A stretch of 20,083 nucleotides of DNA from positions 1 to 20,083 of the forward strand of contig CANBUA010000052.1 of assembly GCA_947372535.1 (NCBI GenBank), given 5' to 3'. The notes below the pieces were generated by a model. The model was not told where the DNA came from. It did no database searches and saw nothing but the letters and a program-made list of their open reading frames with translations. The translations under genes and the position numbers were made by a program. This DNA is from Burkholderiales bacterium. Lineage in GTDB: Bacteria > Pseudomonadota > Gammaproteobacteria > Burkholderiales > Burkholderiaceae. This document shows, in pieces, positions 16,201 through 20,083 of the stretch (position 1 is its first letter; every line of letters starts with the position of its first letter).

Positions 16201-17742
16201 ATGACCGACAAGCTCATCATTTTCGACACCACCTTGCGCGATGGCGAGCAATCGCCTGGCGCCTCGATGACCCGCGAGGAAAAGCTGCGCATCGCGCGCC
16301 AGCTTGAGCGCCTGAAGGTGGATGTGATCGAAGCCGGTTTCGCCGCCTCCTCCAATGGGGATTTCGAGGCCATCAAGGCCATTGCCGATGTCATCAAGGA
16401 CGCCACCGTGTGCTCGCTGGCCCGTGCCAACGACCGCGACATCAGCCGCGCGGCCGAAGCCCTCAAGGGCGCGAACTCCTGGCGCATCCACACCTTCATC
16501 GCCACCAGTGCGCTGCACATGGAGAAGAAGCTGCGCATGTCGCCCGAGCAGGTGCTCGAGCAGGCCAAAATGTCCGTGCGGTTTGCCCGCAACCTCACCA
16601 GCGACGTCGAGTTCTCTGCCGAAGATGGCTACCGCTCGGACATCGACTACTTGGCCCGCGTGGTCGAGGCGGTGATCAACGAAGGTGCGACCACCGTCAA
16701 CATCCCCGACACCGTGGGCTACGGCATCCCCGAGCTCTACGGCAACTTCATCAAGACCCTGCGCGAGAAGGTGCCCAATTCCGACAAGGCGATCTGGTCG
16801 GTGCACTGCCACAACGACTTGGGCATGGCCGTGGCCAACTCCCTGGCGGGCGTCAAGATCGGCGGTGCCCGTCAGATCGAATGCACCATCAACGGCCTGG
16901 GTGAGCGCGCCGGCAACTGCGCCTTGGAAGAGGTCGTGATGGCCGTGCGCACGCGTGGCGCCTACTTCGGGCTGGAGACGCGTGTTGACGCCAGCCAGAT
17001 CATGTCGGCCTCGCGCCTTGTGTCGCAGACCACCGGTTTCGTGGTGCAGCCCAACAAGGCCGTGGTGGGCGCGAACGCCTTCGCCCATGCCTCAGGCATC
17101 CACCAGGATGGCGTGCTCAAGGCGCGCGACACCTACGAGATCATGCGCGCCGAAGATGTGGGCTGGGCCGCCAACAAGATCGTGCTGGGCAAGCTCTCGG
17201 GCCGCAACGCTTTCAAGCAACGCTTGCAAGACCTGGGCATCGACCTGCAATCAGAAGCCGACACCAACGCGGCTTTTGCCAAGTTCAAGGAACTGGCCGA
17301 TCGCAAGAGCGAGATATTCGACGAGGACATCATCGCGTTGGTCGGGGACGAAAGCGTCACGCACGAGCAGGAGCATTTCCGCCTGATCGCACTGTCGCAA
17401 CGCTCCGAGACGGGCGAGCGCCCGCAAGCCAGCGTGGTGTTCTCGGCCGGTGATGTGGAGCACCGTGCCGCCAGCGATGGCAACGGCCCCGTCGATGCCT
17501 CGCTCAAGGCCATTGAGACAGTCGTTCAAAGTGGCGCCGAAATCGTCTTGTACTCCGTCAATGCGATCACCTCGGGCAGCACAGAATCGCAAGGTGAGGT
17601 CACGGTTCGTCTGCAGCACGGTGGCCGAGTCGTCAATGGCGTCGGGGCCGATCCCGACATCGTCGTCGCGTCAGCCAAAGCTTATCTGTCGGCGTTGAAC
17701 AAGCTCCACAGCAAGGCCGAAAGGGTCGCTGCGCAGGGTTGA
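16201..17742 (+). CDS. leuA: 2-isopropylmalate synthase
   Basis: First committed enzyme of leucine synthesis: acetyl-CoA plus 2-oxoisovalerate gives 2-isopropylmalate. 513 aa, close to E. coli LeuA (523). The TIM-barrel catalytic domain begins [13 protein letters not shown] (8-20; D9 metal ligand, R13 catalytic). It carries the metal-binding [11 protein letters not shown] (H202, H204) and [10 protein letters not shown] (231-240), then a linker domain with [11 protein letters not shown]. The C-terminal part (about 390-513) is the LeuA dimer domain that binds leucine for feedback inhibition, and it includes [10 protein letters not shown]. The ATG at 16201 follows a weak GAAAGA ribosome site. 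Expression is probably controlled by the leucine leader and attenuator upstream. It follows pssA, a common order in Burkholderiales. Confidence 0.97.
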   Translation: MTDKLIIFDTTLRDGEQSPGASMTREEKLRIARQLERLKVDVIEAGFAASSNGDFEAIKAIADVIKDATVCSLARANDRDISRAAEALKGANSWRIHTFIATSALHMEKKLRMSPEQVLEQAKMSVRFARNLTSDVEFSAEDGYRSDIDYLARVVEAVINEGATTVNIPDTVGYGIPELYGNFIKTLREKVPNSDKAIWSVHCHNDLGMAVANSLAGVKIGGARQIECTINGLGERAGNCALEEVVMAVRTRGAYFGLETRVDASQIMSASRLVSQTTGFVVQPNKAVVGANAFAHASGIHQDGVLKARDTYEIMRAEDVGWAANKIVLGKLSGRNAFKQRLQDLGIDLQSEADTNAAFAKFKELADRKSEIFDEDIIALVGDESVTHEQEHFRLIALSQRSETGERPQASVVFSAGDVEHRAASDGNGPVDASLKAIETVVQSGAEIVLYSVNAITSGSTESQGEVTVRLQHGGRVVNGVGADPDIVVASAKAYLSALNKLHSKAERVAAQG

Positions 17743-17750
17743 ATCCGAAG

Positions 17751-17777
17751 AGGTGACCACTTTTCACGAGGTCACTT
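17751..17777 (+). repeat. Inverted repeat after leuA
   Basis: AGGTGACC (17751-17758) pairs with GGTCACTT (17770-17777), 8 bp including one G-U, around an 11-nt loop. There is no T-run, so it is at best a weak or factor-assisted terminator of leuA. It could also be an operator for the next gene's promoter, which starts 21 bp downstream. Confidence 0.4.
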
Positions 17778-17797
17778 GATGAATTGCGTGTAAGTTA

Positions 17798-17826
17798 TTG
17801 ATCTTGCGCGTATTTCTCATTACACT
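17798..17826 (+). promoter_or_regulatory. Promoter of the D-Ala-D-Ala endopeptidase gene
   Basis: TTGATC (17798-17803) and TACACT (17821-17826) are separated by exactly 17 bp, each matching 4/6 of the sigma-70 consensus, in a locally AT-rich stretch. The predicted start near 17833 lies after the upstream TTG/ATG codons, which argues for the GTG start at 17851. Confidence 0.5.
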
Positions 17827-17850
17827 TTGATGAAGTCGAAAGGGTTACAC

Positions 17851-19050
17851 GTGGTAGATAAGAAGTTCAAGCTTCGTTGGCTGGTTTCGGCACTCGTTTC
17901 GGTGCTGGCTTTGTCGTCCTTCGTGACCGCAGAGGCTGCCTCAAGCCGTCATCGCGCAACGCATTCAGCCTCGGCCAAAACGTCGGCCAAGGCCAAAAAA
18001 GCCACAGCTGTTCGCAAGGCGTCGGCGTCGGCCAAGACCCGCGCTCGCGTGACCAAGGTCAGTGCCCGCCGCAGCCACATCATCCGCGCCGTTGACACCT
18101 CCGAGCCTTTGATCACGGCACCTGCGCGCTTCGTGCCGGTGTCGGTCAATGCCGTGCCCACTGGCAAGGTGATCATCGCCTCGCCATCTGTGTCTGCCGC
18201 ATCGGGCGCTTCCTTTGGCCAGATCTATGGCTTGCATCACACAGTAGATCCTCTGGATCTGAAATCCAGCGTTGCACTCGTGATGGACCAGGACACCAAC
18301 GAGGTGCTGCTGTCCAAGAATTCCGAAGCCGTGCTGCCCATTGCTTCATTGACCAAGCTGATGACCGCCACGGTGATCGTCGAGGCCCGTCAGTCCATGG
18401 ACGAAGTGATCACGATCACCTCGGAAGATGTGGACACCGAGAAAAACAGCAGTTCACGCCTGTCGGTCGGCACCGTTCTGACACGCGGCGAAGCCCTGCA
18501 CTTGGCTTTGATGTCGTCTGAAAATCGCGCAGCCCATGCCTTGGGCCGAAATTATCCAGGTGGCCTCGGTGCTTTCGTGGTGGCCATGAATGTCAAGGCT
18601 CACCAACTGGGCATGAACGACACGCACTATGTGGACCCGACTGGCCTGAACAGTCAGAACCAGTCCAGCGCCAAGGATTTGGCCGCGCTGGTGAAATCGG
18701 CGTACCAGCAACCCTTGATTCGTGAGCTGTCCACCTCGACAGGTTACGCACTCAGCATGGGTTCGCGTCACCTGCAGTTTCACAACACCAACAGCCTGGT
18801 GAAGAACCCCACCTGGGACATCGGTCTCCAGAAAACGGGTTACATCGTCGAAGCGGGCCGTTGCCTCGTCCTTCAGGCCCGCATGGCCGGCCGCAAGGTG
18901 ATCATGGTGTTCCTGGATTCGACCGGCAAGTATTCACGTCAGGCCGATGCCGAGCGTGTTCGCCGTTGGATCGAAAAAGCCGGTGGTGGTGCTGCCCGTC
19001 AGCACAACGGGCCATCGGCGGCCGTGGCGCTCAATCAGCCCACCTCCTGA
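17851..19050 (+). CDS. pbpG: PBP7-type D-alanyl-D-alanine endopeptidase (peptidase S11)
   Basis: Periplasmic serine peptidase that cleaves D-Ala-meso-DAP crosslinks or terminal D-Ala in peptidoglycan. I prefer the GTG at 17851 (399 aa): GAAAGGG lies 6 nt upstream and the predicted transcript starts near 17833. An ATG at 17830 would give 406 aa. The signal peptide is KKFKLRW, then LVSALVSVLALSSFV, cleaved near AEA|AS. A Lys/Ala/Ser/Arg-rich basic stretch (about 33-80) follows. Catalytic motifs are SLTK (S166, K169), SEN (S223-N225) and KTG (328-330), with the family's YVDPTGLN sequence. No C-terminal amphipathic anchor is obvious. E. coli PBP7 has about 310 residues; the excess is the basic insert and spacer. 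A terminator follows. Confidence 0.93.
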   Translation: MVDKKFKLRWLVSALVSVLALSSFVTAEAASSRHRATHSASAKTSAKAKKATAVRKASASAKTRARVTKVSARRSHIIRAVDTSEPLITAPARFVPVSVNAVPTGKVIIASPSVSAASGASFGQIYGLHHTVDPLDLKSSVALVMDQDTNEVLLSKNSEAVLPIASLTKLMTATVIVEARQSMDEVITITSEDVDTEKNSSSRLSVGTVLTRGEALHLALMSSENRAAHALGRNYPGGLGAFVVAMNVKAHQLGMNDTHYVDPTGLNSQNQSSAKDLAALVKSAYQQPLIRELSTSTGYALSMGSRHLQFHNTNSLVKNPTWDIGLQKTGYIVEAGRCLVLQARMAGRKVIMVFLDSTGKYSRQADAERVRRWIEKAGGGAARQHNGPSAAVALNQPTS

Positions 19051-19113
19051 AGGCTTCGAGCCTGTTGTCTTCACGCGAGGCAGCAGGCAGTTCGTCCAGA
19101 TTCCAGATGCAAG

Positions 19114-19137
19114 AAAGGCGCCTCAGGCGCCTTTTTT
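19114..19137 (+). terminator. Intrinsic terminator of pbpG
   Basis: AAAGGCGCC (19114-19122) pairs with GGCGCCTTT (19126-19134) around a 3-nt loop, with six Ts at 19132-19137. On the minus strand the hairpin is followed by TTTCTT, so it may also stop transcripts from the convergent IclR gene. Confidence 0.88.
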
Positions 19138-19171
19138 CTTGGTCGGTAATCTAGGTGATTCTGGTGCTGAG

Positions 19172-19197
19172 TGAATGCCTGTCTTGCAAGGCATTCA
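19172..19197. repeat. Perfect 9-bp inverted repeat between pbpG and the IclR gene
   Basis: TGAATGCCT (19172-19180) and AGGCATTCA (19189-19197) are exact reverse complements around 8 nt. No T-run follows on either strand. It lies just after the IclR stop codon as read on the minus strand and may form its mRNA 3' end. Confidence 0.5.
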
Positions 19198-19209
19198 GCC
19201 TTTATTCAA

Positions 19210-19956
19210 TCACTCCGTCGCTGTCGGAGCAGGCTGCCAGCCCATCTGTGCCGAGATCCTGGTGGCAGTGTCTTGCAGCGCGCCGGTCAATTCTGCTGAA
19301 GGTGCGCCGCTGATGCACAGGGCACCCACGACTTGGCCGGCGTCGTTGAACAGTGGTGTGGCCGTGGAGGACTGACCCATCAATTGATCGTCTGGGCCGC
19401 TTAGCAAGCCACTTTGGCGGGCTTGCTGCACATCCAGCGAGACCGATTCTGCGCGTTGACCGCTCTGCTGGCACAGGTGATAGACCTGCGCTGTCGAATC
19501 CTTGACCAGCATGACCCGTCCTGCGGTGGTCTCTGTCAACCCGGCTCTGGCCGTGCCTCGGTGCAACTGGATGCCACTGCGCTCCTGAGCTGTTCGTGCC
19601 AGGCAGACGCTTTCCTGTTCTTGTCGCTCGTGCAGGCTCACCGTCAGGCCGACCAGCCGATGCAATTCAATCATGGGTTTGCCGGCCACCTCGCGCAGAT
19701 CCAGTCGTGCACGCACGAGGTTGCCCAGCTCCAGCAGCCGCAGTCCCAGGCGATAAGTGCCTGGCCCCGCTCGCTCCACGTACCGTCCCGCAGCCAAATC
19801 GTTGAGGATGCGGTGCGCGGTAGACGGATGGAGCCCGGTTTGAGAGGCTATGTATTTGAGCGAGACAGCTTCCTGTCCGCTGGCCAGCGTATCCAGCAAC
19901 GAGAACATGCGGCTCATCACCTGAATGGACGTGGACTGCAATTTGGGATCATTCAT
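19210..19956 (-). CDS. IclR-family transcriptional regulator
   Basis: DNA-binding regulator of 248 aa, normal length for the family. The N-terminal winged helix-turn-helix (about 8-70) contains VSLKYIASQTGLHPSTAHRI and GTYRLGLRLLELG. The C-terminal IclR effector-binding domain has the late motif VVGALCISGAP. I chose the ATG at 19956 because GGAGGGA (19969-19963 on the minus strand) sits 6 nt upstream. Upstream in-frame starts, to 20052, would add residues unlike the family. The regulated genes are not visible; IclR regulators commonly control a divergent catabolic operon, which would lie beyond the right edge. It converges with pbpG. The ligand cannot be inferred. Confidence 0.93.
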   Translation of the reverse strand: MNDPKLQSTSIQVMSRMFSLLDTLASGQEAVSLKYIASQTGLHPSTAHRILNDLAAGRYVERAGPGTYRLGLRLLELGNLVRARLDLREVAGKPMIELHRLVGLTVSLHERQEQESVCLARTAQERSGIQLHRGTARAGLTETTAGRVMLVKDSTAQVYHLCQQSGQRAESVSLDVQQARQSGLLSGPDDQLMGQSSTATPLFNDAGQVVGALCISGAPSAELTGALQDTATRISAQMGWQPAPTATE

Positions 19957-20053
19957 CGGGTTTCCCTCCATGACATCGCATTCTGGATGGCGGGATGCGG
20001 CTTCGATCGGCGGAATAATCCGTGCGTAACGGTTGATTTGTGACTCAAGCAAC

Positions 20054-20076
20054 TTTCATCCTGTCCGAGGATGGAA
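20054..20076. promoter_or_regulatory. Candidate operator palindrome upstream of the IclR gene
   Basis: CATCCT (20057-20062) and AGGATG (20068-20073) are exact reverse complements around GTCCG. The arms extend outward with TT/AA after one mismatch (20056 with 20074), giving a 23-bp imperfect palindrome about 100 bp upstream of the regulator start. Its position suits autoregulation or control of a divergent gene. Confidence 0.4.
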
Positions 20077-20083
20077 CCTTGGG

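Overview
The window reads as about 20 kb of ordinary chromosome from a GC-rich betaproteobacterium, most likely Burkholderiales (Comamonadaceae or the Leptothrix/Rubrivivax/Aquabacterium side). The basis is gene content and protein style: a glnA - secreted protein - ntrB - ntrC block, a small H-NS protein of the Burkholderiales type, and a pssA-leuA pair. There are no tRNA or rRNA genes, insertion sequences, phage genes or CRISPR arrays. No stretch over 300 bases is without a gene.

Block 1 (1-6825, + strand) is nitrogen control followed by a peptidase. It holds the 3' end of glutamine synthetase with its adenylylation tyrosine, a strong terminator, a small exported protein of unknown function, the sensor kinase NtrB, the sigma-54 activator NtrC (with an unusually long linker), and a two-domain exported M16 zinc peptidase. 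A near-perfect bidirectional terminator (6851-6882) ends it.

Block 2 (6940-12722, - strand) reads right to left: a MoxR AAA+ ATPase, a DUF58 protein, a TgpA-like membrane transglutaminase and an MltB-type lytic transglycosylase lipoprotein, apparently one envelope-related operon. A separately promoted H-NS-like nucleoid protein follows.

Block 3 (12776-19050, + strand) starts 53 bp from moxR, divergently. It has a class II histone-deacetylase-like amidohydrolase, an MscS-family channel and phosphatidylserine synthase (stop and start overlap as ATGA). Next come a leucine-rich leader ORF with a transcription attenuator, leuA (2-isopropylmalate synthase), and a PBP7-type D-Ala-D-Ala endopeptidase with a Lys/Ala-rich insert. 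A convergent IclR-family regulator (19210-19956, - strand) closes the window.

The most notable item is the leuA leader (15964-16116). It has an extended -10 promoter placed so that transcription should begin at or next to the ATG of a 20-codon ORF with a Leu-Leu-Leu-Ser-Leu run. The ORF is followed by mutually exclusive antiterminator and terminator pairings that I traced base by base. It looks like a complete ribosome-mediated leucine attenuator whose leader peptide may be translated from a leaderless mRNA. All calls come from reading motifs by eye; no database search was possible.
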